Assembly: GCF_015354245.1 (NCBI RefSeq)
Contig: NZ_JADKYZ010000001.1
Location: 310,001 to 374,000, forward strand
DNA: 64,000 bases
From: Diaphorobacter caeni
GTDB taxonomy: Bacteria; Pseudomonadota; Gammaproteobacteria; Burkholderiales; Burkholderiaceae_C
Direction of reading: 5' to 3'
A model generated the notes under the pieces. The model saw only the letters and a program-made list of their open reading frames with translations. It was not told the origin of the DNA and ran no database searches. The stretch's first letter is position 1, and each line of letters begins with the position of its first letter. A program made the translations under genes and the position numbers. Below are positions 1-8,344 of this stretch, piece after piece.

Positions 1-151
1 ACCGTGCAGATAGAGCAGATGCGTCGTGGACATGAATGGGACCGTGGGAGCGCGCGCGGCGCGACCCTGGACAGTTGTTTACGCGAATGGTGAGAGGAGA
101 TTCTGCACCCGCCATGAAGGGTTGTGCGCCGCACTGGGATAATCGCGCGCC
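1..151. other. 5' edge, end of an upstream gene not recognised
   Basis: No gene can be assigned with confidence here. On the plus strand one frame is open from base 1 to a stop at 91-93 and another to a stop at 33-35, so the 3' end of an upstream gene may be included. In this family rodA usually follows mrdA (PBP2), but the few residues visible do not let me confirm that. Confidence 0.3.
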
Positions 152-1321
152 ATGTCCGCCGTTTTCGACAAACCTACGCTGCTCCAGCGTGTCATGCCCC
201 TGCTGCGCGGGTTCGATTGGCCGTTGATCGCTCTTTTGCTGATCCTCACGTCCATCGGGCTCACGGCCATGTATTCGTCGGGGTACGACCACGGCACGCG
301 GTTCATGGACCACGGCCGCAATATTCTTCTCGCGGCAGGCATTCTGTTTTGCGTGTCACAGGTGCCGCCCCAGAAACTCATGGCGCTGGCCGTGCCGCTC
401 TACACGCTGGGCGTGGCGCTGCTGGTGGCGGTGGCGCTGTTCGGCATCACCAAGAAGGGGGCCCAGCGCTGGATCAACGTGGGCGTGGTGATCCAGCCGA
501 GCGAGCTGCTCAAGATCGCCACGCCGCTGATGCTGGCCTGGTGGTTTCAGAAACGTGAAGGGCAGTTGCGCGCGGCGGACTTCGTGGTCGCCGTCGTGCT
601 GCTGATGATCCCCGTGGGACTGATCATGAAGCAGCCCGACCTCGGCACCTCGCTGCTGGTGATGGCGGCCGGCCTGTCGGTGATCTTCTTCGCCGGGCTG
701 CCGTGGAAGCTGGTGGTGCCGCCGGTGCTGATCGGTGCGGTCGGCATTTTCCTGATCGTCTGGTTCGAACCGCAACTGTGCGCGGAAGGCGTGCGCTGGC
801 CGGTGCTGCATGACTACCAGCAGCAGCGCATCTGCACGCTGCTCGACCCCACCCGCGACCCGCTCGGCAAGGGCTTCCACATCATTCAGGGCATGATCGC
901 CATCGGCTCGGGCGGCATCTGGGGCAAGGGCTTCATGGCGGGAACGCAGACCCATCTGGAGTTCATCCCCGAGCGCACGACCGACTTCATCTTCGCCGCG
1001 TTTTCCGAAGAGTTCGGCCTCGTCGGCAACATCGCGCTCATCATCAGCTTTCTGCTGCTGGTCTGGCGCGGCCTGGCGATCGCCGTGAGCGCCAATTCTC
1101 TGTTCGGTCGTCTCATGGCCGGCGCGGTCTCGATGATCTTCTTCACCTACGCCTTCGTGAACATGGGCATGGTCAGCGGCATCCTGCCGGTGGTCGGCGT
1201 GCCCCTGCCGTTCGTGAGCTACGGCGGCACCGCGATGGTGACACTGGGTCTGGCGCTTGGCGTTCTGATGTCGGTAGCCAGAGCCCAGAATCAGCCATCC
1301 CAAGCTCCCCAGGAAAACTAG
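152..1321 (+). CDS. rodA: Rod shape-determining protein RodA (SEDS peptidoglycan glycosyltransferase)
   Basis: RodA polymerises lipid II into glycan strands for lateral wall growth, working in the inner membrane with the transpeptidase PBP2 and the MreBCD elongasome. The 389-residue product has the usual family length and about ten hydrophobic segments. Visible SEDS hallmarks are QPSE near residue 120, ERTTDFIF at about 274-281 and PFVSYGG at about 353-359. The ATG at 152 gives a natural N-terminus. It is followed by a long inverted repeat and then tldD. FtsW is the paralogue; the gene neighbourhood and sequence favour RodA. Confidence 0.96.
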   Translation: MSAVFDKPTLLQRVMPLLRGFDWPLIALLLILTSIGLTAMYSSGYDHGTRFMDHGRNILLAAGILFCVSQVPPQKLMALAVPLYTLGVALLVAVALFGITKKGAQRWINVGVVIQPSELLKIATPLMLAWWFQKREGQLRAADFVVAVVLLMIPVGLIMKQPDLGTSLLVMAAGLSVIFFAGLPWKLVVPPVLIGAVGIFLIVWFEPQLCAEGVRWPVLHDYQQQRICTLLDPTRDPLGKGFHIIQGMIAIGSGGIWGKGFMAGTQTHLEFIPERTTDFIFAAFSEEFGLVGNIALIISFLLLVWRGLAIAVSANSLFGRLMAGAVSMIFFTYAFVNMGMVSGILPVVGVPLPFVSYGGTAMVTLGLALGVLMSVARAQNQPSQAPQEN

Positions 1322-1396
1322 TTTCCCAACTTCCGCCCCCGGTTTTCAAACAGCGGAGCCGAGCAGTGAGCAGAGTGCATGAACCTGCAACTCCAA

Positions 1397-1489
1397 TGGC
1401 GAGATAGCCCCTCAGACGCGACGCAAAGCCGCAGACAGTACACGTGTACGGCAAGGCTTTGCAACAAAGTCTGAGGGGCTATCTCGCCA
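1397..1489. repeat. Nested perfect inverted repeat (93 bp) between rodA and tldD
   Basis: Two 21-bp arms are perfect reverse complements (1397-1417 and 1469-1489). Inside them is a second perfect pair of 8 bp, GCAAAGCC at 1423-1430 and GGCTTTGC at 1455-1462, and in the centre a 12-bp palindrome GTACACGTGTAC at 1438-1449. As RNA this folds into one long interrupted hairpin. No T-run follows, so it is not a standard intrinsic terminator. It could be an mRNA-stabilising or processing stem, or a small MITE/REP-like element; no target-site duplication is obvious. It ends 30 bp before the tldD start codon. Confidence 0.85.
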
Positions 1490-1519
1490 CCTTCAAACGA
1501 ATCGCGAGCCCCCTCTACA

Positions 1520-2989
1520 ATGAGCAGGATGATCTCCCGCGAACCCACCATTGAACGTTTGGCCATCGCTCGTCAGCTGCTGCTGGAGCCCTTCGGCCTC
1601 GATGAGTCCCATCTGACCCGCGCGCTGACGGAAATCCGTGCGCATCAGGTAGACGACGCCGATCTCTACTTCCAGTACACGCGCAGCGAAGGCTGGAGTC
1701 TGGAAGAGGGCATCGTCAAGACCGGCTCGTTCAGCATCGACCAAGGGGTCGGCGTGCGTGCGGTGAGCGGCGAGAAAACGGCGTTCGCCTATTCAGACGA
1801 CATCTCCGAAGCCTCCCTGCTCGACGCGGCGCGCACCGTGCGCTCGATCGCCTCGGCAGCCAAGTCGGCGCGCACCAAGGTGGGCGCGCGCAAGATCGCA
1901 CAGAGCCGCTCGCTCTACCCCGAACTCGACCCCATCGCGACGATGGACAGCACGGCCAAGGTCCAACTGCTGGAGCGCGCCGAGAAGCTCGCGCGTTCCA
2001 AGGACCCGCGCGTGGTGCAGGTCATGGCGGGCCTGGCCGGTGAATATGACGTGGTGCTCGTGGCCCGCGCCGACGGCACGCTGGCGGCCGATGTGCGCCC
2101 GCTGGTGCGCATGTCGATCACCGTGATCGCCGAGCAGAACGGCCGCCGCGAAGTCGGCTCCGCCGGTGGTGGCGGTCGCTTTGGCCTCGACCATTTTGAT
2201 GACGAACTCGTTCACCAATATGTGAGCGAGGCGGTGAACGCGGCGCTGGTGAACCTCGAATCGCGTCCCGCACCCGCAGGCGAGATGACCGTGGTGCTGG
2301 GCCCCGGCTGGCCCGGCGTGCTGCTGCACGAGGCGGTGGGTCACGGCCTGGAGGGCGATTTCAACCGCAAGGGCTCGAGCGCCTTCAGCGGCCGCATCGG
2401 CGAGCGCGTGGCGGCCAAGGGCGTCACGGTGCTCGACGACGGCACCATCGCCGACCGCCGCGGCTCGCTCAACGTCGACGACGAGGGCCACGCCACGCAG
2501 AAGAACGTGCTCATCGAGGACGGCATTCTCAAAGGCTACATCCAGGACTCGATGAATGCGCGCCTGATGAAGACCAAGCCCACGGGCAACGGTCGTCGCG
2601 AGAGCTACGCGCACATTCCCATGCCGCGCATGACCAATACCTACATGCTCGGCGGCGACAAGGACCCCAAGGAAATCGTTGCCTCGATCAAGAAGGGCCT
2701 CTACGCCACCAATTTCGGCGGCGGCCAGGTCGACATCACCAGCGGCAAGTTCGTGTTCTCCGCGAGCGAGGCCTACTGGGTCGAAAACGGCAAGATCCTC
2801 TACCCCGTGAAGGGCGCGACGATTGTCGGCAGCGGCCCCGAGTCGCTGAAAAAAGTGAGCATGATCGGCAACGACATGAAGCTCGACAGCGGCGTCGGCA
2901 CCTGCGGCAAGGAAGGCCAGAGCGTGCCGGTGGGCGTCGGACAGCCGACCATGCGCATCGACGGCCTGACCGTCGGCGGAACGGCATGA
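1520..2989 (+). CDS. tldD: Metalloprotease TldD (PmbA/TldA family)
   Basis: TldD forms a heterodimeric zinc protease with TldE/PmbA that trims unfolded peptides, known from microcin B17 maturation and CcdA degradation. The 489-residue length is typical. The zinc-binding HExxxH motif is seen as HEAVGHGLEGD starting at about residue 270. The C-terminal region rich in glycine ends with a TVGGTA tail. Start: ATG 1520 is used here; a second in-frame ATG at 1529 is a close alternative and neither has a strong Shine-Dalgarno sequence. Cytoplasmic; pmbA is not in this window. Confidence 0.95.
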   Translation: MSRMISREPTIERLAIARQLLLEPFGLDESHLTRALTEIRAHQVDDADLYFQYTRSEGWSLEEGIVKTGSFSIDQGVGVRAVSGEKTAFAYSDDISEASLLDAARTVRSIASAAKSARTKVGARKIAQSRSLYPELDPIATMDSTAKVQLLERAEKLARSKDPRVVQVMAGLAGEYDVVLVARADGTLAADVRPLVRMSITVIAEQNGRREVGSAGGGGRFGLDHFDDELVHQYVSEAVNAALVNLESRPAPAGEMTVVLGPGWPGVLLHEAVGHGLEGDFNRKGSSAFSGRIGERVAAKGVTVLDDGTIADRRGSLNVDDEGHATQKNVLIEDGILKGYIQDSMNARLMKTKPTGNGRRESYAHIPMPRMTNTYMLGGDKDPKEIVASIKKGLYATNFGGGQVDITSGKFVFSASEAYWVENGKILYPVKGATIVGSGPESLKKVSMIGNDMKLDSGVGTCGKEGQSVPVGVGQPTMRIDGLTVGGTA

Positions 2990-3017
2990 TTGCCACATTG
3001 GCGAAATTACCGATAAA
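2990..3017 (+). promoter_or_regulatory. Candidate promoter for the DAHP synthase leader
   Basis: TTGCCA (2990-2995), 16 bp, GATAAA (3012-3017), placing transcription start near 3024 upstream of the leader peptide. A second candidate is TTGTTG with an 18-bp spacer to TACATT (3047-3052), but this would start transcription at the leader peptide itself. Sequence match only. Confidence 0.4.
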
Positions 3018-3054
3018 AATGCTTGTTGCGCCGCACCAAAAAGTGCTACATTGA

Positions 3055-3138
3055 ATGCTTATGCAAGTTCGTAGCTCGTTTTACTTTTACTTTTGGTTCT
3101 CGTCCAAGGCGGATGAGAGGCAACTGCGCGCACGATAA
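3055..3138 (+). CDS. Leader peptide rich in aromatic residues (attenuator of DAHP synthase)
   Basis: This is a 27-codon reading frame (ATG 3055, alternative ATG 3061, TAA 3136-3138). Codons at 3079-3099 encode an unbroken run FYFYFWF: four Phe, two Tyr and one Trp. It lies directly upstream of an intrinsic terminator and of the gene for the first enzyme of aromatic amino acid synthesis. That is the arrangement of ribosome-mediated attenuators such as the pheA and trp leaders: ribosome stalling at the aromatic codons when charged tRNA is scarce would allow readthrough. The frame is closed by a stop just upstream (3052-3054). The Shine-Dalgarno is weak. Chance occurrence of such a run here is unlikely, but translation is inferred. 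Confidence 0.8.
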   Translation: MLMQVRSSFYFYFWFSSKADERQLRAR

Positions 3139-3160
3139 ACAAGCAAGCAAGTTCCCCCAA

Positions 3161-3200
3161 AAGACCGCCGAAGCTGAAAAGCCCGGCGGTTTTTGTTTTT
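3161..3200 (+). terminator. Intrinsic terminator in the DAHP synthase leader (attenuator)
   Basis: The stem is ACCGCCG (3164-3170) with CGGCGGT (3184-3190), extended by A/T pairs, followed by TTTTTGTTTTT. It lies 23 bp after the leader-peptide stop and about 70 bp before the DAHP synthase start. The sequence GGCGG at 3108-3112, just after the aromatic codons, is complementary to CCGCC of the 5' arm (3165-3169) and could form the competing antiterminator; this pairing is short and inferred. Confidence 0.8.
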
Positions 3201-3268
3201 CCGGCATCTTCTTTTTTCGCAACGTTTTCCTTTCAGACACTTCAACACACTCCACGAGGACGCAATTC

Positions 3269-4390
3269 ATGACTGCCAATGTCTCTCCTTCCGCTGATGC
3301 CTGGTATCGCAACGTCGAGAAAACCAGCAATACCGACGACAACCGCATCAAGGACATCACCATGTTGCCTCCTCCGGAACATTTGATTCGCTTCTTCCCG
3401 ATCAGCGGGACCGAAGTGGAGACGTTGATCACCAACACGCGCCAGAACATCCAGAAGATCATGTCCGGCGAAGACGACCGCCTGCTGGTCATCATCGGCC
3501 CCTGCTCGATCCACGATCCGGCCGCCGCCATCGAGTACGCGAAGAAGCTCAAGGCCGTGCGCGAGCAGTACAAGGACACGCTGGAAATCGTGATGCGCGT
3601 GTACTTCGAGAAGCCACGCACGACGGTCGGCTGGAAGGGCCTGATCAACGACCCTTACCTGGACGGCAGCTACCGCATCGACGAGGGTCTGCGCATCGCG
3701 CGCCAGCTGCTCATCGACATCAACCGCCTCGGCATCCCCGCCGGCAGCGAATTCCTCGACGTGATCTCGCCCCAGTACATCGGTGACCTGATCAGCTGGG
3801 GCGCCATCGGCGCGCGCACCACCGAAAGCCAGGTGCACCGCGAGCTGGCCTCGGGCATCTCGGCGCCCATCGGCTTCAAGAACGGCACGGACGGCAACAT
3901 CCGCATCGCCACCGACGCGATCCAGTCGGCCAGCCGTGGTCACCACTTCCTGTCGGTGCACAAGAACGGTCAGGTCGCCATCGTACACACCAGCGGCAAC
4001 CAGGATTGCCACGTCATCCTGCGCGGCGGCAAGACGCCGAACTACGACGCGGAACATGTCGCCGCCGCCTGCAAGGACCTCGAAGCCTCGGGCCTCAAGC
4101 CCACGCTGATGGTCGACTGCAGCCACGCCAATTCGAGCAAGCAGCATGAAAAGCAGCGCGACGTCGCGCTCGACATCGGTGGGCAGATCGCTGGCGGCTC
4201 CAAGTCGGTGTTCGGCGTGATGATCGAGAGCCACCTGAACGCCGGTGCGCAGAAGTTCACGCCGGGCAAGGACGAGCCGAGCGCGCTCGAATACGGCAAG
4301 AGCATCACCGACGCCTGCCTCGGCTGGGAGGATTCGCTGGCGACGATGGCCGAATTGTCGTCCGCCGTACAGACTCGCCGCGGCGCTTGA
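3269..4390 (+). CDS. aroG: 3-deoxy-7-phosphoheptulonate (DAHP) synthase, class I
   Basis: This enzyme condenses phosphoenolpyruvate with erythrose 4-phosphate, the first step of the shikimate pathway to Phe, Tyr and Trp. The 373-residue product has typical AroF/G/H length with IIGPCSIHDP near residues 75-84, GFKNGTDG and DCSHANSSKQH in the C-terminal half. The reading frame stays open upstream to 3023, but ATG 3269 is chosen because it is preceded by ACGAGGA (3254-3260) and gives a normal N-terminus; the upstream part is the attenuator leader in another frame. The leader contents suggest control by supply of charged aromatic tRNAs. The exact paralogue (AroF, G or H) cannot be told from this sequence. 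Confidence 0.95.
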   Translation: MTANVSPSADAWYRNVEKTSNTDDNRIKDITMLPPPEHLIRFFPISGTEVETLITNTRQNIQKIMSGEDDRLLVIIGPCSIHDPAAAIEYAKKLKAVREQYKDTLEIVMRVYFEKPRTTVGWKGLINDPYLDGSYRIDEGLRIARQLLIDINRLGIPAGSEFLDVISPQYIGDLISWGAIGARTTESQVHRELASGISAPIGFKNGTDGNIRIATDAIQSASRGHHFLSVHKNGQVAIVHTSGNQDCHVILRGGKTPNYDAEHVAAACKDLEASGLKPTLMVDCSHANSSKQHEKQRDVALDIGGQIAGGSKSVFGVMIESHLNAGAQKFTPGKDEPSALEYGKSITDACLGWEDSLATMAELSSAVQTRRGA

Positions 4391-4468
4391 GTGGACAATC
4401 GGGATTCGGGGAAAAGTTTGCGACTGCCCCGGATTCCGACAATTCCCATCGCCCAAAGGTGAAAAGCT

Positions 4469-4780
4469 ATGCGCAGTGAAGTCACAGTGACTCTGAGTCC
4501 GGAGCAGGAGTTCCGCTTCGATCTGGAGGGCGCTGAGCCCTTGTCCAACGAAGAAGCCCGTCGCTGGCTGGACGCGGAATTCGTGCGTCTGGACTGCGAG
4601 CCGCTGCGCCCCAGCGGCAAGGTGCTGCTGGCCGACAAGGTGCTGGTGGTGGCCGCGAACGCGGGTCGGGCCCTGCTGTCCGATGCCACCTGGTCGCAGC
4701 AGTTCGCACGCGCCACGCGCGCCGCGCTCGAGCGAGAAACGGTGCGCATCGACATTCCTGCGATGGCCGTGACCTTCTGA
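4469..4780 (+). CDS. Conserved hypothetical protein, 103 aa
   Basis: The function is not recognised. The 103-residue protein is acidic, soluble-looking and has no signal peptide or membrane segment. It begins MRSEVTVTLS and has two alpha-rich stretches (EEARRWLDAEF, ATRAALERE). The start is supported by AAGGTG at 4455-4460, 8 bp upstream. Codon use matches its neighbours. It lies 78 bp after the DAHP synthase gene in the same direction and before a strong bidirectional terminator, so it may be cotranscribed with it. Confidence 0.75.
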   Translation: MRSEVTVTLSPEQEFRFDLEGAEPLSNEEARRWLDAEFVRLDCEPLRPSGKVLLADKVLVVAANAGRALLSDATWSQQFARATRAALERETVRIDIPAMAVTF

Positions 4781-4792
4781 TCCGGCGCTTGG

Positions 4793-4837
4793 CCAGAAAC
4801 AAAAACGGTGCTCATGGGCACCGTTTTCTGTTTCTGG
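4793..4837. terminator. Bidirectional intrinsic terminator between convergent genes
   Basis: AAAACGGTGC (4802-4811) pairs with GCACCGTTTT (4818-4827) around a 6-nt loop, and the flanking CCAGAAAC and GTTTCTGG extend the symmetry to 4793-4837. A-rich and T-rich flanks serve both strands. It sits between the 103-aa gene (plus) and mpl (minus). Confidence 0.88.
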
Positions 4838-4849
4838 GCGGCGACAGGA

Positions 4850-6262
4850 TTATTTCGGAGCCAGCGCCGCGAGCAGCTTGGCGTGGATGCCGCCGAAGCT
4901 GCCGTTGCTCATGCAGACGATGTGGTCCCCGGGACGGGCCACGGCGGTGAGCTGGGTGATCAGCGTGTCGATGTCTGCCGCCACGTGCGCACGGTCGCCG
5001 AGCGGGGCCAGCGCCTCGGCGGCATCCCAGTCGAGCCCCGCCGTGTGGCAGAACGACTGATCGGCCGACGCGAGCGCCCATGGCAGCTGCGACTTCATCG
5101 TGCCGAGCTTCATGGTGTTGCTGCGCGGCTCGAAGGCGGCGAGGATGCGCGCCTCCTTGCCGACGACGCGGCGCAGGCCGTCCAGCGTGGTGCGCAGGGC
5201 GGTGGGGTGGTGGGCGAAATCGTCGTAGACGTCGATGCCGTTGACCGTGCCGCGCAGTTCCATGCGACGCTTGACGTTCTGGAAGCTGCCCAGCGCCTGG
5301 GCGGCCTGTTCGGGCGTCACGCCCACATGCTCTGCCGCCGCGATCGCCGCCAGCGCGTTGAGCTGGTTGTGCACGCCGCTGAGCTCCCATTTCACATGGG
5401 CGACGGGCTTGCCACGGTGCAGCACGTCAAAATCGCCGGGCTCGCCGACCGCGCTGAAATCGCTGACCGCGTCGCCGAAGGATGCGATCTCGCTCCAGCA
5501 GCCGGTGTGCAGCACGCGGGTGAGGCTTTCCTCGAGGGCGTTGACCACCACGCGGCCGGTCGATGGCACGGTGCGCACGAGGTGGTGGAACTGGCGCTCG
5601 ATGGCGGCGAGATCGTCAAAGATGTCGGCGTGATCGAACTCCAGATTGTTCAGCACGGCGGTGCGCGGGCGGTAGTGCACGAACTTGCTGCGCTTGTCGA
5701 AGAACGCGGTGTCGTATTCATCGGCCTCGATCACGAAGAGCGGCGCCTGATTTTTCTGGGCGGCTCCCCATTCGTGCGTGGGCGAGCGGCCCAGCCGCGC
5801 GGAGACACCGAAGTTCAGCGGCACGCCGCCGACGAGAAAGCCCGGCTCGCGACCCGCGTGCTCGAGAATCCAGGCGAGCATCGAGGTCGTCGTGGTCTTG
5901 CCGTGAGTGCCCGCGATGGCGAGCACATGGCGACCCTGCAGCACGTTTTCGGCGAGCCACTGCGGACCGCTGATGTAGGGCGCACCAGCATCAAGAATGG
6001 CTTCCATCAACGGAAACTTGGGGCTGCCGTCGGCCAGCCGCGCACGGCTCACGACGTTGCCGATCACGAAGACATCGGGTTTGAGCGCAAGCTGGTCGGC
6101 GCCGTAGCCTTCGATCAGGTCGATGCCCAAGGCGCGCAGCTGGTCGCTCATCGGCGGGTAGACGCCCGCGTCGCAACCGGTCACGCGATGACCGGCTTCC
6201 CGGGCCAGTGCCGCCACGCCACCCATGAAGGTGCCGCAAATCCCCAGAATATGTATGTGCAT
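4850..6262 (-). CDS. mpl: UDP-N-acetylmuramate:L-alanyl-gamma-D-glutamyl-meso-diaminopimelate ligase
   Basis: Mpl recycles cell-wall peptides by ATP-dependent joining of the tripeptide L-Ala-gamma-D-Glu-mDAP to UDP-MurNAc in the cytoplasm. The 470-residue protein has the Mur ligase three-domain layout: an N-terminal Rossmann fold starting HILGICGTFMGG, the ATP-binding loop GTHGKTTTT at about 118-126, and the central-domain signature AHHPTALRTTL in the second half. Together with ampD at 24.9 kb it shows the genome has peptidoglycan recycling. It is transcribed alone on the minus strand. MurC is the paralogue; the MHIHILG start and length favour Mpl. Confidence 0.96.
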   Translation of the reverse strand: MHIHILGICGTFMGGVAALAREAGHRVTGCDAGVYPPMSDQLRALGIDLIEGYGADQLALKPDVFVIGNVVSRARLADGSPKFPLMEAILDAGAPYISGPQWLAENVLQGRHVLAIAGTHGKTTTTSMLAWILEHAGREPGFLVGGVPLNFGVSARLGRSPTHEWGAAQKNQAPLFVIEADEYDTAFFDKRSKFVHYRPRTAVLNNLEFDHADIFDDLAAIERQFHHLVRTVPSTGRVVVNALEESLTRVLHTGCWSEIASFGDAVSDFSAVGEPGDFDVLHRGKPVAHVKWELSGVHNQLNALAAIAAAEHVGVTPEQAAQALGSFQNVKRRMELRGTVNGIDVYDDFAHHPTALRTTLDGLRRVVGKEARILAAFEPRSNTMKLGTMKSQLPWALASADQSFCHTAGLDWDAAEALAPLGDRAHVAADIDTLITQLTAVARPGDHIVCMSNGSFGGIHAKLLAALAPK

Positions 6263-6487
6263 GCAGCGATTCTACGAGTTGCGGATGGGCCCTCACCGAG
6301 GACTGCCATTGGGCTTCTCGCGCTAGAAAATATGTAGCTGAATGTGAGTTGGCCGCTCATATGCGCTTTCAGTATGTCACGCAATATTTCGGGTATTGGC
6401 ATTGGGGCGACAATGCCTTCGAGCACCGATCTTCTTTTCCGTTTCCAACCATTGCGTGGACGATGCGCTCAGAACAGGATGGCCGCC

Positions 6488-7090
6488 ATGAATGACTCTC
6501 TTGCTGCAGAAATCGCCAACGTCGCGGCACGGCTCGTGGTGGAAGAGGGCCAGGAATGGGGCGCCGCCAAGCGCCGCGCCGTCAAGCAGCTCGGGCTGCC
6601 CGCACGCACCGCGCTGCCGGACAACGATCTGGTCGAAGACGCCGTGCGTGAATACATCGGTCTTTTCTGTGCCGACACCCAGCCAGCCGAATTGCGTGCG
6701 CTGCGCCAGCTCGCGCTGGTTTGGATGGAGCGCATGAAGGACTTCCGGCCGTATCTGGCCGGGGCGGTCTGGCATGGCACCGCGACCCGGCTGTCGGATA
6801 TTTATGTGCAGATGTTTTGCGATGACTCCAAATCTGCAGAGATCTGTTTGATAGACCATCATGTAGATTACGAACCTCGTTCCGTGACGGGTTTTCGCGG
6901 CGAACTGGTCGATGCCCTGAGCGTGAGCAGTCTGTCGCAGGAACTCGGTGAGCACATCGGCGTGCATCTGATGGTGTATGACCTCGACGATCTGCGCGGT
7001 GCCCTGAAGCCCGATTCGCGCGGGCGACTGCCGCGCGGAGACATCGCCGCCGTGCGCGCCTTGCTCGCGCAGCCGGACGAAGTGCTCTGA
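6488..7090 (+). CDS. Conserved hypothetical protein, 200 aa
   Basis: I do not recognise a named family. The product is soluble, without signal peptide, and begins MNDSLAAEIA. It has an N-terminal helical part (residues 1-70) with EEGQEWGAAKRRAVKQL, then an alpha/beta part with DIYVQMFCDDSKSAEICL and a C-terminal LRGALKPDSRGRLPRGD segment. The start chosen is ATG 6488 with AGGA 9 bp upstream; the frame remains open to an ATG at 6344, which lies inside the divergent mpl promoter region and is less likely. It probably forms a unit with the following thioredoxin-like gene. Confidence 0.75.
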   Translation: MNDSLAAEIANVAARLVVEEGQEWGAAKRRAVKQLGLPARTALPDNDLVEDAVREYIGLFCADTQPAELRALRQLALVWMERMKDFRPYLAGAVWHGTATRLSDIYVQMFCDDSKSAEICLIDHHVDYEPRSVTGFRGELVDALSVSSLSQELGEHIGVHLMVYDLDDLRGALKPDSRGRLPRGDIAAVRALLAQPDEVL

Positions 7091-7165
7091 GATTGCGTCG
7101 CGGCCCGCTGCAGTCGTTTTTGTTGCTTCGTCCCCCTTCAATTTTTCAGGTAAGCGTTCCCCAAC

Positions 7166-7759
7166 ATGTCCTCGCCCATCGATTCCGATCCGCAACAGCC
7201 CGCAGACGCCAAGTCGTCGGCACAGTCCGCCCATCCCGCGACGCGGCGCGGCTGGATGATGGCGGGCGTCGGCGCGGCGGCGGCGGTGGCAGGGGCCGGT
7301 TTCGCTTGGTGGCGCTTGCGGCCGCACGATGTGCCGGACGGCGTGGAGGCCTCGTTCTGGAACGCGTCGATGGAAACCTTGGACGGCGCAACCTTGACCA
7401 TGCGCAAGTTTCATGGTCGTCCACTGCTGCTGAACTTCTGGGCGACCTGGTGTCCGCCGTGCGTGGAAGAACTCCCGCTGCTCAACAGCTTTTACGGAGC
7501 GCATGCTGGCAAGGGCTTCCAAGTGCTCGGATTGGCCATTGATCAGCCTGCAGCCGTGCGCAAGTTTCTGGACCGGATGCCGCTCGATTTTCCGATTGCA
7601 CTCGCGGGTTTGACCGGCACCGACCTCGGCCGAGCGCTTGGCAACGAAGTGGGTGGTCTGCCGTTTTCAGTCCTGTTTGGAAAAGATGGGAACATCTTGA
7701 GGCGTAAAATGGGGCAGTTGACCGAAAAAGACTTGGCGCAATGGTCTTCGGAGGTCTGA
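7166..7759 (+). CDS. TlpA/ResA-family thiol:disulfide oxidoreductase, membrane-anchored
   Basis: Members of this family act outside the inner membrane, reducing disulfides in apocytochromes or other exported proteins. The 197-residue protein has a twin-arginine-like N-terminal anchor (RRGWMMAG, then an Ala/Gly-rich hydrophobic stretch at about 33-48) followed by a thioredoxin fold. The active site is WCPPC at residues 95-99 in the context NFWATWCPPC, and the cis-proline region is GGLPFSVLF. Start ATG 7166. It lies 75 bp after the 200-aa gene and 111 bp before accB. The specific partner is unknown. Confidence 0.9.
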   Translation: MSSPIDSDPQQPADAKSSAQSAHPATRRGWMMAGVGAAAAVAGAGFAWWRLRPHDVPDGVEASFWNASMETLDGATLTMRKFHGRPLLLNFWATWCPPCVEELPLLNSFYGAHAGKGFQVLGLAIDQPAAVRKFLDRMPLDFPIALAGLTGTDLGRALGNEVGGLPFSVLFGKDGNILRRKMGQLTEKDLAQWSSEV

Positions 7760-7870
7760 AAAGCAAGGCATCCCCTGTTGGAGATGCAGATATTTGCGTC
7801 AATTTCGATGCAATAGGCTGAAATTAGGGTAAATTTGCGCCCCATTCTGTTTCTAGCCGTTGGAGCTCCC

Positions 7871-8332
7871 ATGGATTTGCGAAAACTTAAGACCCTCATC
7901 GACCTGGTGTCCGAGTCGAACGTTTCTGAACTCGAGATCACCGAAGCCGAGGGCAAAGTGCGCATCGTCAAGGGCGGTGGCGCCGTCGTTCAGCAACTGG
8001 TTGCCGCTCCGATGATGGCCGCTCAGCCCGTGGCTGCAGCCGCCCCGGCCGCCGCCGCAGGCGCACCTGCAGCCGAAGCCGCACCCGCCGCACCTGCAGG
8101 CCATTCCGTCAAGTCGCCGATGGTCGGCACGTTCTACCGCGCGGCCAGCCCTGGTGCGAAGGCCTTCGTGGAAATCGGTGCCCAGGTCAAGGAAGGCGAC
8201 ACGCTGTGCATCATCGAAGCGATGAAGATTCTCAACGAGATCGAAGCCGACAAGTCCGGCACGGTCACCCGTGTTCTGGCCGAAAACGGTCAGGCGGTCG
8301 AATACGGTCAGCCACTGTTCGTGATCGAGTAA
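7871..8332 (+). CDS. accB: Biotin carboxyl carrier protein of acetyl-CoA carboxylase
   Basis: AccB carries biotin between the carboxylase and carboxyltransferase halves of acetyl-CoA carboxylase, the committed step of fatty acid synthesis. The 153-residue protein has the usual N-terminal [11 protein letters not shown] segment, an Ala/Pro-rich linker (about 43-77) and a C-terminal biotinyl domain with EAMKILNEI; the biotinylated lysine is about residue 119. ATG 7871 is chosen over an upstream in-frame start at 7835 because it gives the family's MDLRKLK N-terminus. accC follows after 12 bp. Confidence 0.97.
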   Translation: MDLRKLKTLIDLVSESNVSELEITEAEGKVRIVKGGGAVVQQLVAAPMMAAQPVAAAAPAAAAGAPAAEAAPAAPAGHSVKSPMVGTFYRAASPGAKAFVEIGAQVKEGDTLCIIEAMKILNEIEADKSGTVTRVLAENGQAVEYGQPLFVIE

Positions 8333-8344
8333 AGCGGCCACTTC

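Noticed and set aside
1397-1489. rodA-tldD inverted repeat called as an intrinsic terminator
   Set aside because: No T-run follows the stem on either strand and the tldD start lies only 30 bp downstream.
3023-3268. N-terminal extension of DAHP synthase from an upstream start at 3023
   Set aside because: The added residues are not family-like, a good Shine-Dalgarno precedes ATG 3269, and the region carries a terminator and a leader peptide in another frame.
4808-6337. 509-codon plus-strand frame opposite mpl
   Set aside because: mpl on the minus strand has clear Mur-ligase motifs; the opposite frame has none and spans the mpl promoter.
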